A stretch of DNA of 64,000 nt, taken from NCBI GenBank assembly GCA_963781105.1, contig CAWAED010000008.1:1-64000 (forward strand), given 5' to 3'. Origin of the DNA: Palsa-295 sp963781105 (lineage in GTDB: Bacteria > Acidobacteriota > Terriglobia > Acidiferrales > UBA7541). The notes under the pieces were generated by a model. The model was not told where the DNA came from, ran no database searches, and worked only from the letters and a program-made list of their open reading frames with translations. Shown in pieces: positions 27,166 to 35,671 of this stretch; position 1 is the first letter of the stretch; every line of letters begins with the position of its first letter. Position numbers and translations under genes: made by a program.

Positions 27166-28437
27166 CAGTTTGTTGAAAAATTTAGATTTCGAAGTATTTT
27201 CGTTCGCAGTTTTGAGTTTTCGCTGAATTGTAAGGGAGTCGTTTGGGTTTGTTCTGCCTGCTCAGCCGATCCGAACCGAGACTTCCTTCATGCTCTGGCC
27301 ATCAGGTTTCGCAATCGGCACAGGTTGTAGGCCGCCCCCGTGAAGGTAAACAGCCACCCCACCTTGTCGATTCCTCTCAACTTCACCTTCTTTAGCATCC
27401 CAACCATCTTCATCCACCCGAAAGATTGTTCCACTCGTTTTCTCTTCCGCTGACTCACCTCGTACCCCGCATGCCGTGTGGTCCGCTCGTCTATCGCGCT
27501 CCTGCGATTGCTCGTGTTCTGCGCCACATGCGGGGTGATGTTCATCCCGCGCAGTTCTCGCACGAATTCTCGGGTGTCGTAATTCTTGTCTCCTCCCAAC
27601 GTCACTCGCTTTCCCGGCGGGACAGCCTCGGCCATGAGCAGCGCAGCATCTCGCTCCGCTCTTCCGTTCGCCTCCGTCAGAAACGTCTGCAGCAAGAGTC
27701 CGTTGCGGTTTTCCATCAATACATGCCCCATATAACTCAGCTTCGCCTGGCTTCCTCGGGACTTCGTCCACAACCTGGCATCGGGATCCGTGGTCGATTC
27801 ATGGGTCTGGTTCTTTCGCTTTTCCCCTTTGAAGTCGACGTCTCCTCCCGGTCCAGCGGGCTTCCCACTCCCATCCTTCGGTCGGAAACTCTTGTGACTG
27901 GCCCAGGCCTCAATCAGCGTCCCATCTACCGTGAAATGTTCATCGGACATAAACGGCCTGGCTCTCTCCAGCACCCGCTGGAAAAACGTCTCGGCGACCT
28001 CTTCATTCAGCAAGCGCTCCCGATTTTTGCTGTACACCGCGTGATTCCACACCACCTCGTCCATCTCCATCCCCACGAACCACCGGAATAGCAGGTTGTA
28101 CTGCAGTTGCTCGATCAGCATTCGTTCGCTGCGGACCGAATAGAAAATCTGCAACAGCAGAGACCGAAACAGCCGCTCCGGCGGTATCGACGGCCGCCCC
28201 ACGTCGGAGTACAACTTCGCAAACTGCGGCGACATTTCCTTCAGGATCTCATCGACCATCTTGCGGATCGGTCGCAACGGATGGTCCGCCGGGACTCTCT
28301 TCTCTGGCGAAACGTAGCTGAACATTCCTTCCTGCTGGTTATCGTCTCCGCGCATTCACTCGCCTCCTTGACCTTCTGTACTTCAGACGAGTTCTTTCAA
28401 TTAAAGTTGCGGAAGAAATGGGTTTTTCAACAAGCTG
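27166..28437 (-). mobile_element. IS5-family insertion sequence, complete, 1272 bp
   Basis: Inverted ends CAGTTTGTTGAAAAA (27166 on) and TTTTTCAACAAGCTG (ending 28437). Both flanks carry CTAA (27162-27165 and 28438-28441), a 4-bp target duplication of the YTAR type usual for IS5-group elements. One intact transposase is inside. The element's plus strand is C-rich, unlike the G-rich DNA on both sides, consistent with a newcomer. Confidence 0.93.
27288..28355 (-). CDS. IS5-family DDE transposase
   Basis: The protein has 355 residues. The N-terminal DUF772-type region contains GRPSIPPERLFRSLLLQ. The catalytic residues appear in order: FTVDGTLIEAW (first D, near 144), LGGDKNYDT (second D, near 254) and RVEQSFGWMK (the Glu, near 310). 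The length is normal and the frame is unbroken, so the element may be active. The ATG at 28353-28355 follows AGGAGGCGAG. A glycine-rich stretch of about 30 residues between the first two catalytic positions is typical for this subgroup. It lies inside the terminal repeats at 27166-28437. Confidence 0.95.
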   Translation of the reverse strand: MRGDDNQQEGMFSYVSPEKRVPADHPLRPIRKMVDEILKEMSPQFAKLYSDVGRPSIPPERLFRSLLLQIFYSVRSERMLIEQLQYNLLFRWFVGMEMDEVVWNHAVYSKNRERLLNEEVAETFFQRVLERARPFMSDEHFTVDGTLIEAWASHKSFRPKDGSGKPAGPGGDVDFKGEKRKNQTHESTTDPDARLWTKSRGSQAKLSYMGHVLMENRNGLLLQTFLTEANGRAERDAALLMAEAVPPGKRVTLGGDKNYDTREFVRELRGMNITPHVAQNTSNRRSAIDERTTRHAGYEVSQRKRKRVEQSFGWMKMVGMLKKVKLRGIDKVGWLFTFTGAAYNLCRLRNLMARA

Positions 28438-28513
28438 CTAATTAACCCCCGCCACACATTTCTGCCGCTTGCGGTGGTTCTGCCTGCGGCGAAGGCACGG
28501 CCGCCCGGTAGTC

Positions 28514-29128
28514 CTATGTTGTGCGGAACCTGAGGCGTTTGAGTTGTTTCTTGTAGAGGCAGAGACAATGCTCGATTTCCCAGGGCTTGAGCTTTTGAAA
28601 TTCCTTGGGGAGTTGGCTGCGCATTAGAAAACCGTGGCTTCCGCGGAGGCCCAGCGCTTTAGCCCCCTCTTTTACGCCCGCGTGAAGATAGACACGATCT
28701 GGCATGATGCCGAGATGCGCTCCGATGCGGAGTGTCGTGTCATGAACGGTTAGCTTGGAATGCTTCCAAAATCCTTTGGATACCTTGTGGGAGATATTCA
28801 TGAGTTCGGGGAACGATTTGCAGGCGCGAAGTGCCTTACTCTTCTGTGACAGGGCACGACCGAAAGCCTTCAAGGTATCGCCGTGAATTCTTCGCTGGTG
28901 CGGGTGCCTTTTACAGTCTACGGTGGACTGGGCCGCCACACGGATGGCAGTAGGTAAATTTCGCTGACCGCCGAAGTAACCCAATTCTTCCTTGGCTTCG
29001 CGGCTGCAGTTGTTGATGTAGTCCTGCACAATCTCCTTGAGGTTTTGAAATGTTTTCCTGCTCGGGCGACAGTTTCCGAGTCGTGTTTTTGCGTTTGTTG
29101 GCGCGCAGCTATACATGGTGGACTTCAT
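28514..29128 (-). CDS. Conserved-looking hypothetical protein
   Basis: The protein has about 204 residues and is not recognised. The C-terminal third is the most structured: HDTTLRIGAHLGIMPDRVY, then HAGVKEGAKALGL, and a close with WEIEHCLCLYKKQLK. No signal peptide or membrane segment is evident. The start at 29128 (ATG; GGAAGA just upstream) is a guess. The frame is open for another 150 codons, but that part is Arg/Ser/Pro-rich and lies opposite the toxin-antitoxin gene and its promoter, so it is probably not coding. It is divergent from parD-like gene. The segment around LRIGAHLGI-x-PD could be a compact DNA- or nucleotide-binding fold, but this is speculation. Confidence 0.55.
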   Translation of the reverse strand: MKSTMYSCAPTNAKTRLGNCRPSRKTFQNLKEIVQDYINNCSREAKEELGYFGGQRNLPTAIRVAAQSTVDCKRHPHQRRIHGDTLKAFGRALSQKSKALRACKSFPELMNISHKVSKGFWKHSKLTVHDTTLRIGAHLGIMPDRVYLHAGVKEGAKALGLRGSHGFLMRSQLPKEFQKLKPWEIEHCLCLYKKQLKRLRFRTT

Positions 29129-29378
29129 TCTTCCGTACAATGTTCGGCGTGCAGCGTAGCACTTTGGAAAGGGTTTAGGGAGTGGGGCGGGCACGCCATC
29201 CCGAGCGCGACGCGCTATTGGCATGCGGATTGGGTGGAAGGACGCTGGAGCTGCCAAAGGCGAAGAGCACAGCCAAGAGTGGCTGTGCCACACCCGGTGC
29301 TTACGCCGAGGCTTCCCCTGCGACGGCGGGCGGGCCGTGGCCGAGGATGCGTGTTTTGCCTTCGTCGGCTCGGTTATC

Positions 29379-29406
29379 TTGACATTTGCTGGCTGTCGGC
29401 TACTCT
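29379..29406 (+). promoter_or_regulatory. Candidate sigma-70 type promoter for the toxin-antitoxin pair
   Basis: TTGACA (29379-29384), 16-bp spacer, TACTCT (29401-29406), 35 bp before the GTG start of the antitoxin. The -35 is perfect and the -10 is fair. Such operons are usually repressed by their own antitoxin, but no operator was identified. Confidence 0.45.
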
Positions 29407-29441
29407 GAGAAACAACGCGTTCCTGTTGGGAGGATTGAGCT

Positions 29442-29696
29442 GTGAACATCGAAATCCGCGATCCGGTCCTGGAAGCTCGACTCCGAAAACAGCTGCAGGC
29501 GACTGGGTCGGGGAGCGTCGAGGAAGTGTTGGTGCGGTTACTGGAAACGCAGGAAGAACAGGACCGGTGGCTTCTGGAGAATCGCGAAACTATCAACGCG
29601 CAGATCGGGCGCGGGATCGCTGAACTGGACCGCGGCGAAGGAATTCCGGAAGATCAGTTGGATGCGCACCTGGCAAAACTGAAACGCCAACCTTAA
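29442..29696 (+). CDS. ParD-like antitoxin
   Basis: The protein has 84 residues. Its short N-terminal segment MNIEIRDPVLEARLRKQL leads into an amphipathic helical part (SVEEVLVRLLETQEEQD), typical of ribbon-helix-helix ParD/CopG-like antitoxins. These bind DNA as dimers and neutralise the toxin through the C-terminal part. The start is GTG at 29442, with GGGAGG about nine bases upstream. The stop at 29694-29696 is immediately followed by the toxin ATG, so the pair is translationally coupled. The assignment to ParD rests mainly on the position before a ParE-like toxin. Confidence 0.8.
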   Translation: MNIEIRDPVLEARLRKQLQATGSGSVEEVLVRLLETQEEQDRWLLENRETINAQIGRGIAELDRGEGIPEDQLDAHLAKLKRQP

Positions 29697-30005
29697 ATGA
29701 GCGCGCGATTCGTTGTTGCGCCGCAGGCCGCGCTGGACCTCTTCGAAATCTGGCTGTATGTGAAGGAACACACCAGTAGTGCCGCAGCAGATCACGTCGA
29801 ATCGGCCATCCGGGAGCGCATCGCTTTCCTCGCTGGCGTTCCCGGCGGCGGACATTGGCGCAAGGATTTGACCGACGAGAATGTGAAGTTTTTCCCCGTT
29901 TATTCTTATTTGATCGTCTATCGCCCGGACACGACGCCATTGCAGATTGCTGCGATCCTGCACGGGCGGCGGAATCTGGAAGAAACCCTCAAAGAGCGAT
30001 TGTGA
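29697..30005 (+). CDS. ParE-like toxin of the RelE/ParE superfamily
   Basis: The protein has 102 residues. Landmarks of the family are PQAALDLFEIWLYV near the start, the middle helices, then FFPVYSYLIVYRP and the final ILHGRRNLEETL. ParE-type toxins poison DNA gyrase; some relatives cleave mRNA instead, and the sequence alone does not decide. The ATG directly abuts the antitoxin stop codon. A palindromic repeat follows about 35 bp after the gene. The gene pair lies just right of the IS5 element, in a short accessory interval between 28.4 and 30.1 kb. Confidence 0.87.
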   Translation: MSARFVVAPQAALDLFEIWLYVKEHTSSAAADHVESAIRERIAFLAGVPGGGHWRKDLTDENVKFFPVYSYLIVYRPDTTPLQIAAILHGRRNLEETLKERL

Positions 30006-30039
30006 GGCGGTAGGTCTTGCGCGGTGCCGGCGAGAAGCA

Positions 30040-30057
30040 GGCACGGCATGCCGTGCC
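30040..30057. repeat. Palindrome GGCACGGCATGCCGTGCC
   Basis: An 18-bp perfect palindrome. Its arms are the same as those of the TTTA-loop palindrome at 8665-8684, but here the loop is missing. It lies after the toxin gene. A second, shorter inverted repeat CACGCCAATC-GGGA-GATTGGCGTG follows at about 30136-30159. Confidence 0.7.
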
Positions 30058-30171
30058 CCTACGAACGGCGAAGAGCACAGACCCTTCGACACTGCCGCCG
30101 GCAGGTACTCAGGGCGGGCAAGAGCGGCTGTACCACACGCCAATCGGGAGATTGGCGTGCCCAGGTTACGG

Positions 30172-30786
30172 CTAGGCCTTCCCTGCTGCTTGTTTCGAGG
30201 GCGCGTGTTTCGTTAGGTAATGCTCCAGGACGGTTTGGAATTTTGCCAGCCATTGGGGATGGGCTGGCCAGGCGGGGCCGGTGACAAGGTTGCCGTCGGC
30301 GATGGCGTCGGTCATTTCGACGGGGGCGTAGGTGCCGCCGGCGTTTTCGATTTCGGGAGCGCAGGCGGGATAGGCGCTGAGGCGTTTGCCTTTTATGACG
30401 CGGGCGGCGGCGAGAATTTGCGGGCCGTGGCAGAGCGCAGCGATGGGCTTATCGGCATCGGCGAAATGCCGGACGAATTCGAGGACCTTGGGATTCAGGC
30501 GCAGATATTCGGGGGCGCGGCCGCCGGGGATTACTAGCGCGTCGTAGGCTTCGGGATGGACGTCGGCGAAGGTGGCGTTGAGCGTGAAATTGTGGCCGCG
30601 CTTTTCGGAGTAGGTTTGATCGCCTTCGAAATCGTGGACGGCGGTGCGGACGAATTGGCCGGACTTTTTGTCGGGGCAAACGGCGTGAACGGTGTGGCCT
30701 AACATTTGAAGCGCTTGAAAAGGAACCATCACCTCGTAGTCTTCGACATAATCACCGACGATCATCAGAATTTTTGCGGTGGGCAT
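30172..30786 (-). CDS. DJ-1/PfpI family protein
   Basis: Cytoplasmic alpha/beta protein of 204 residues in the DJ-1/PfpI superfamily, which includes proteases, glyoxalases and deglycase-like enzymes. The nucleophile elbow ALCHGPQIL places Cys at about 119, and the conserved acidic residues lie in GDYVEDYE near the N terminus. The family segment YDALVIPGGRAPEYLR is present. The start at 30786 has AGGAGG about five bases upstream; a longer in-frame extension is not supported. It stands alone between the toxin-antitoxin pair and the carbamoyltransferase. The exact reaction cannot be told from sequence. Confidence 0.9.
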   Translation of the reverse strand: MPTAKILMIVGDYVEDYEVMVPFQALQMLGHTVHAVCPDKKSGQFVRTAVHDFEGDQTYSEKRGHNFTLNATFADVHPEAYDALVIPGGRAPEYLRLNPKVLEFVRHFADADKPIAALCHGPQILAAARVIKGKRLSAYPACAPEIENAGGTYAPVEMTDAIADGNLVTGPAWPAHPQWLAKFQTVLEHYLTKHAPSKQAAGKA

Positions 30787-31142
30787 GTGGCCTCCTGCGG
30801 AAGATTTGCGTGCAACGAGCGATAAGACGTTAATGATAACACTGCGGTGGGCGGAGGTTCGAGGCGGAGAGGCTGCGCGCAGACATCGTGCGTGCATGAT
30901 CCAGCGAGGGGCCGCGGCACGGGGAAGCGCCTGAGGAAGGCGAAGGCGTTGAATATTTCAATATTCATTGACAAACTCAACGCATCGAGAAGACGCCGAA
31001 TGACGGTCCAAGTGGTTCTCCTCGCGGCATCTCAAGGTGTGGCAAACACATAGCGTTTTGGCCTTCGCGGGTTTAGGATTGGCAGCGCATTTGCACGTTC
31101 GGAAGACAACGCCCCATTCAGGGCAATCTGAGAGGAGAAATC
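30787..31142. other. Intergenic, mostly featureless
   Basis: About 356 bp between the DJ-1 gene's start and a small plus-strand ORF. It contains a short palindrome GAATATT-TC-AATATTC near 30952-30967. No gene longer than the small ORF is supported. Confidence 0.4.
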
Positions 31143-31238
31143 ATGGCGGAAAAGAAGAAGCAGACCAAGGGCCTCAAGAAGCCCAAGAAACTGGCGGCCA
31201 CGAAGCCGCTCCTCGGCGACGCGTACAAACTGCACTAG
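31143..31238 (+). CDS. Small lysine-rich protein
   Basis: The protein has 31 residues (MAEKKKQTKGLKKPKKLAA..., ten lysines), preceded by GAGAGGAG five bases upstream, a very good ribosome binding site. It is strongly basic, so it might bind nucleic acid. It is convergent with the carbamoyltransferase gene, which ends 135 bp downstream. No homologue was recognised. Its existence rests on the ribosome binding site and composition only; it could also be spurious. Confidence 0.4.
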   Translation: MAEKKKQTKGLKKPKKLAATKPLLGDAYKLH

Positions 31239-31372
31239 TGGTGGTGGGCCCAGCACGCGGACGCCGCCAGAAGGTATACGCGCGTGGTCTGGAAGGTGTT
31301 CCACCCGATGACAGAGTTTTACTTCCAGGGAGGAAGGCGTTGAGACGGCGACACTCGGTGGGGCGCACCCGT

Positions 31373-33160
31373 CTAGCGCAATGCCTTCTTCTCGATTACA
31401 AAATCCCCTAAAACAAGACAGTCCATCTCGCTTTTCAAGAACGTCCCCATTGCATCCGCTGGCGTATTGACGATCGGCTCACCCTTCAGATTGAAAGAAG
31501 TATTCAGCAAAACCGGGACGCCAGTTGCGCTTCCAAATCGCGCGATCAAGTTGTAGAAACGCGGGCTGCGGTCGCGGAAAACAGTCTGGAGGCGGCCGGT
31601 CCCGTCCACATGCGTGATTGCGGGCAGGGTGGCCCGCTGAGCCGGTTTGACCGGCACCACGTAGAGCATGAAGCGCGCCGGAGTGTGTTCCGCTGCGTTC
31701 GGCAGATCGAAATATGTCTCAGCGCATTCTGCAAGCACTGCGGGAGCGAACGGCCGGTAGGGTTCGCGGAATTTGATTTTTGTATTGACGATGTCTTTCA
31801 TGTGCGGATTGCGAGGATCGGCGAGGATGCTGCGGTTGCCGAGCGCGCGCGGACCCCATTCGAAGCGTCCCTGGAACCAGCCGACGACTTGACCTTGAAC
31901 TAAACGGCTGACGATTCTATCGAGCAACTGGTCTTCGTTGTCGAGAGGTTCGTGTGCGATGCCGGTGTCTTTGAGAAACGCGCTGATTTCGGCGGGCGAG
32001 TAGGCGCGGCCCCAGTGGGCGTGATCCATGTGAAAGGCGCGCGGGTTACCAAAGAGCGTGTGGTGCGCCCAGAGAGCAGCGCCCAGCGCGGCGCCATCGT
32101 CGCCGGCGGCGGGCTGAATATAGATTTCGTCGAAGGAAGTCTCGCGGAGGATTCTGGCGTTGGCGACGCTATTGAGGGCGACACCGCCGGCCATGCAAAG
32201 TTTTTTGTGCCCAGTTTCGCGTTGAAGGTTTGAAGCCATCTCCAGCATACATTCCTGGGTTACCTGCTGGATGCTGGAGGCGATGTCTGCGTAGTGCTGG
32301 TTCCGGCGGCAGAGATCGAGATAGTTGGAAGGCTTTTCTCCAAAATATTTCGGGAAACCGGTGGCTTCGGTGAAAAAGAGCATGTCGGGAGGGCGCGGCT
32401 CGCCCAGGAGGTCCAAAATCCGCTGATTGAACATACCGTCGAGCGAATAGTGGTAGCAGAAATAATCCATGTCGAGCGAGAGCGAACCGTCTTTGTTTTG
32501 TTGGATCAGTTCTCGGACTTCGTCCACATAGCGTGGCTGGCCATAGGCGGCCATGCCCATTACTTTGTATTCGCCTTCGCAGACCTGAAAACCGAGGAAG
32601 CTGGTGAAGGCGCTATAGAGCAAACCGAGGGAGTGCGGAAACATCATCTGCTTGTGCAAGCGAATATCGTTGCCGTGGCCCGACCCGCACGTGGCGGTGG
32701 GCCATTCGCCGACGCCGTCCACGGTGAGGATCGCCGCTTGATCGAAGGGAGAGCATAGAAACGCGCTGGCGGCATGCGAGAGATGATGCTCGCAGAAGAG
32801 GATTTGTTTTCTTGGGAGGCCGAGGTCCGATTGCAGACGGCCGGCGATGCGAAGCTTCGTGGCCGTCCAGCCGGGCATCAGCTCGGCAAAAAGTTGGCGC
32901 GATTGCGGATACGTTTGCAAAACACTGGCGATGATGCGGCCAAATTTGCGGAAGGGCTTTTCGTGGAAGACGGCGTAGTCGAGCTCCGGGCCGCGAATTC
33001 CGGCGGACTGGAGGCAAAACTGAATCGCCTGCGCGGGAAAATTGTTGTCGTGCTTGATGCGGGAGAAGCGTTCTTCTTGAGCGGCAGCGATCAACTGGCC
33101 GTCGCGGAGCAGTGCCGCGGCTGCGTCATGGTAATAGCAGGAAACTCCCAGTATGTGCAT
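31373..33160 (-). CDS. NodU/CmcH/TobZ-type carbamoyltransferase
   Basis: O-carbamoyltransferase that uses carbamoyl phosphate and ATP to modify hydroxyl groups of sugars or natural products. It has 595 residues, the full two-domain length. The N-terminal Kae1-like domain begins ILGVSCYYHDAAAAL and carries HHLSHA (125-130), the metal-binding region. KVMGMAAYGQP and GGVALNSVAN follow. The C-terminal YrdC-like domain includes GRFEWGPRALGNRSI and VPVLLNTSFNLKGEPIV. The ATG at 33160 starts directly at the conserved strand. No antibiotic or nodulation cluster surrounds it, so the acceptor is unknown. Such orphan copies are frequent beside surface-glycan genes, but none is adjacent here. Confidence 0.93.
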   Translation of the reverse strand: MHILGVSCYYHDAAAALLRDGQLIAAAQEERFSRIKHDNNFPAQAIQFCLQSAGIRGPELDYAVFHEKPFRKFGRIIASVLQTYPQSRQLFAELMPGWTATKLRIAGRLQSDLGLPRKQILFCEHHLSHAASAFLCSPFDQAAILTVDGVGEWPTATCGSGHGNDIRLHKQMMFPHSLGLLYSAFTSFLGFQVCEGEYKVMGMAAYGQPRYVDEVRELIQQNKDGSLSLDMDYFCYHYSLDGMFNQRILDLLGEPRPPDMLFFTEATGFPKYFGEKPSNYLDLCRRNQHYADIASSIQQVTQECMLEMASNLQRETGHKKLCMAGGVALNSVANARILRETSFDEIYIQPAAGDDGAALGAALWAHHTLFGNPRAFHMDHAHWGRAYSPAEISAFLKDTGIAHEPLDNEDQLLDRIVSRLVQGQVVGWFQGRFEWGPRALGNRSILADPRNPHMKDIVNTKIKFREPYRPFAPAVLAECAETYFDLPNAAEHTPARFMLYVVPVKPAQRATLPAITHVDGTGRLQTVFRDRSPRFYNLIARFGSATGVPVLLNTSFNLKGEPIVNTPADAMGTFLKSEMDCLVLGDFVIEKKALR

Positions 33161-33598
33161 GAGCTAGTTCTTTTAGGCGCGCGCCCGGCGGGACAAGGCG
33201 CTGCCGGCGTCCGAGGATTCTAAACCCAGTTGAGGTTTCTAAGGCTGCGAAACTGCAAAGCGCACAGTTCCCCGGTACAGTTTTCGATGACGCCGTTTCT
33301 AGGGCCGGTGGGGCTAATTTGACCAATCGGGATTATGATACTGCCACTCAGTTGCGCGGCGGGGCATCAGGGGAGAACGCAGAACAAGGCGTACATGGGA
33401 TCTCAAGAGCGGTCATCAGGCACTGGGAACGGCTTGCTCCGTGGCGTGTTCAATATGGTGTACATAGCGCTTCTGCCACCGTTCGGAATCGCCGCGCTAT
33501 ATCTCTTTGATCGCCTGCGTATTCGCCGCAGACCTGAGAAATGGGCGGAGCGGGATCCGAAGGGTATGGATATTGTTGCCGCGCGCAGGCAGTGGTAG
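33161..33598. other. Intergenic between carbamoyltransferase and kelch remnant
   Basis: About 440 bp. A plus-strand frame (33335-33598) ends exactly at the kelch gene's stop codon. Its last 47 codons would encode one hydrophobic segment (MVYIALLPPFGIAALYLF) and a basic tail, but there is no ribosome binding site, so it is not called. No repeat or terminator is recognised. Confidence 0.4.
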
Positions 33599-34826
33599 CT
33601 AGGGCGTGTACGTCCAGAGGTCGCTGAGATCACTTTCTGAGTTGCTGGTGTAGACACCGTAGCCCCCGAAGAGCCAGAGGTTCCCGTTCGCATCGAGCCA
33701 GCTAGCCATTTCAGTACGAGCGCCAGGAATATTTCCTGGGAAGAGCATGCTTTGCATGCCGTAGACGCCGGCTTGATTGATTAATTTGGACCCGGACATC
33801 CAGGTCCATTTTCCGTTGCTGTACTTCCACATATCGTTCAGCAATCCAGTGCCCGCGGCGGAATCCATGCCATTCCCGCCGAAGAGCCAGAAAGTCCCGG
33901 ACGGATCGGTCCAGCTGATTGCTTCCTGTCGCGAGCCGGGAGTGTTGCCCGAGGCGGGATTTCCTTGAACACCGTAGCTGCCTGGCTGATTCACTTGTGG
34001 GGAGCCGGAAATCCACGTCCACTGACCATTGCTGTATTTCCACAAGTCGTTCAGGAATCCGTTTGATGTAACTGCGTAGCCGGTGCCGCCGAAAAGCCAA
34101 AGGCCTCCCGACGAATCTGTCCAGCCAACGGCCCAGAATCGAGCACCGGGAATGTTGCCGGGCGCGGGTAAACCCTGCGTGCCATAAACGCCGGGTTGAT
34201 CCCTCATCTGAGATCCGGACTCCCATGTCCACTCACCATTGCTGTATTTCCAGAGATCGTTGAGCATGCTGCCATTCATCAGGTTCGCGGCGCGGCGGAA
34301 CCCGCCGAAGAGCCAAAAATCTCCGGAGGAGTCGGTCCAAGTCACGGAGCCGAATCGTGCGCTGGGAATATTGGCTGTGGCCGCAATGCCCAGCGTGCCG
34401 TATGTCGCGGGTTGCCCCTCGAGGTCAGACCCTCCCATCCAAGTCCATTCGCCCGCGCTATATTTCCAAAGATCGTTAAGTGAGCCATCGTTGCCCGCAG
34501 AATCGAGACCCGTCCCCCCAAAGAGCCAGAGATTTCCCAACGTGTCCGTCCAAGTTGCGGCGTAGTAGCGACCTCCGGGAACGTTTGACATTGCCGGAAC
34601 ACCGAGGGCGCCATAAGTGCCGGCCTGGTTTCCGCTACTGGAACCACCCATCCAAGTCCATTGGCCGGAACTGAATTTCCAGAGGTCGTTCGTAAGAACG
34701 TAGGTTTGAGGCGTCAAGAGGTAGCCGCCGAAGAGCCAGAAATTTCCGGAGGAGTCGGTCCAGGTGGCGGGAGTTTGCCGCGGTCCGGGATTGTTGTTCG
34801 CGGAAGGCACGCCAATGGTTCCGTAG
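33599..34826 (-). pseudogene. Kelch-repeat protein, 5'-truncated
   Basis: Six blades of about 65-70 residues are present, each with W-T-D-x-S-G-x-x-W-L-F-G-G and N-D-L-W-K-Y/F-S-x-G-x-W-T-W. They form a galactose-oxidase-like beta-propeller that would normally be exported. The conserved sequence begins abruptly at VYGTIGVP (34826 on the minus strand). The signal peptide and start are missing; the 38 residues encoded further upstream are the antisense of the adjacent DUF3300 gene. The C terminus looks natural (LSDLWTYTP). The gene therefore lost its 5' end at a junction shared with the neighbouring truncated gene. It may still be transcribed from a fortuitous start, so this is a remnant call rather than proof of inactivity. 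Confidence 0.75.
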
Positions 34827-34828
34827 AC

Positions 34829-35563
34829 CAGGTTTTGACCGCTTCGACGTTCCCCGACCAGATTCCCGATGCGGCGCAGTGGGCCGATGAACATCACTAT
34901 TTGACGGGGCAGGAACTGGCCGATGCGATTCAGCAAGATCAACTACCGTGGGATCCGAGCGTGCAGGCCTTGCTGCCGTTTCCTTCAGTATTGGGCACGA
35001 TGGCTGGGGACATGTCCTGGACTAATGACTTGGGAAATGCGGTGCTGGGTGACCGCGACGCGGTGATGGACGCGGTGCAACACATGCGCAAGGAGGCCAT
35101 GGATTATGGCTACCTGCGTTCGAACGCGCAAATCGTGGTTACCGGTGGGCCATATATTGACATTGAGCCTGCGAATCCGGCCTTTATCGTGGTGCCCGCA
35201 TATGATCCGGTGGTGGTGTATGCTGCGCCCCGGCCAGGATTTTTTGTGGGCGGCGCGATTGGTTTTGGCTTCGGTGTTACTTTGGGCACTTGGTTCCATC
35301 CATGGGGATGGGGTACGTCACGGATTGTCTGGGGTTCGCACGCGATTTTCATAAACAACGCGCGGTGGGATCGCGATTGGGCAAACCGGCGTGTTTATGT
35401 GCATCCCTATCCGGCCGTTCATCGTTACAACGCGACGAACCATGAGGTGGAGCATCACGAATTGGTTCATCGCAGCGAGGCGGAGCGTAATGCGGCGCAC
35501 CAAGGGCATGCGGTGCATGAGGAACACCACGAAGCGCATCACGAGGACAAGCCTCATCACTAG
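34829..35563 (+). pseudogene. DUF3300 protein, 5'-truncated
   Basis: About 245 codons match DUF3300. QVLTASTFPDQI, LPWDPSVQALLPFPSVL, DLGNAVLGDRDAVMDAVQHM and NPAFIVVPAYDPVVVY are typical. Glycine-rich and histidine-rich segments follow, as usual for these secreted proteins. The family's N-terminal signal peptide and the LLAPIALYPD-type segment before QVLTAS are missing. The frame further upstream (34661-34828) is the antisense of the kelch gene. No start codon with a ribosome binding site lies near the break. The 3' end is natural and is followed by a good terminator. Truncated head-to-head with the kelch gene at about 34827. Confidence 0.75.
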
Positions 35564-35592
35564 TGGTGAGCGATTTGAAGTATTGAGTGCGA

Positions 35593-35624
35593 GCCTCAGG
35601 GGTTAAGACCCCTGAGGCTTTTTT
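35593..35624 (+). terminator. Intrinsic terminator after DUF3300 remnant
   Basis: GCCTCAGGGG-TTAAGA-CCCCTGAGGC followed by TTTTTT: a perfect 10-bp stem, 30 bp after the stop codon. It shows that the DUF3300 remnant keeps its original 3' end. Confidence 0.9.
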
Positions 35625-35671
35625 GCTTTTTGGTACGGCTGAGGCTGCGCCCTGACGAATCGCGACGATTG

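Noticed and set aside
31373..33160. Antibiotic biosynthesis cluster around the carbamoyltransferase
   Set aside because: No glycosyltransferase, PKS or NRPS gene is adjacent; the type III PKS is 15 kb away with its own operon.
33335..33598. Plus-strand frame ending in a hydrophobic segment and basic tail
   Set aside because: No ribosome binding site at any plausible start and no recognised family; kept only as a note in the intergenic entry.
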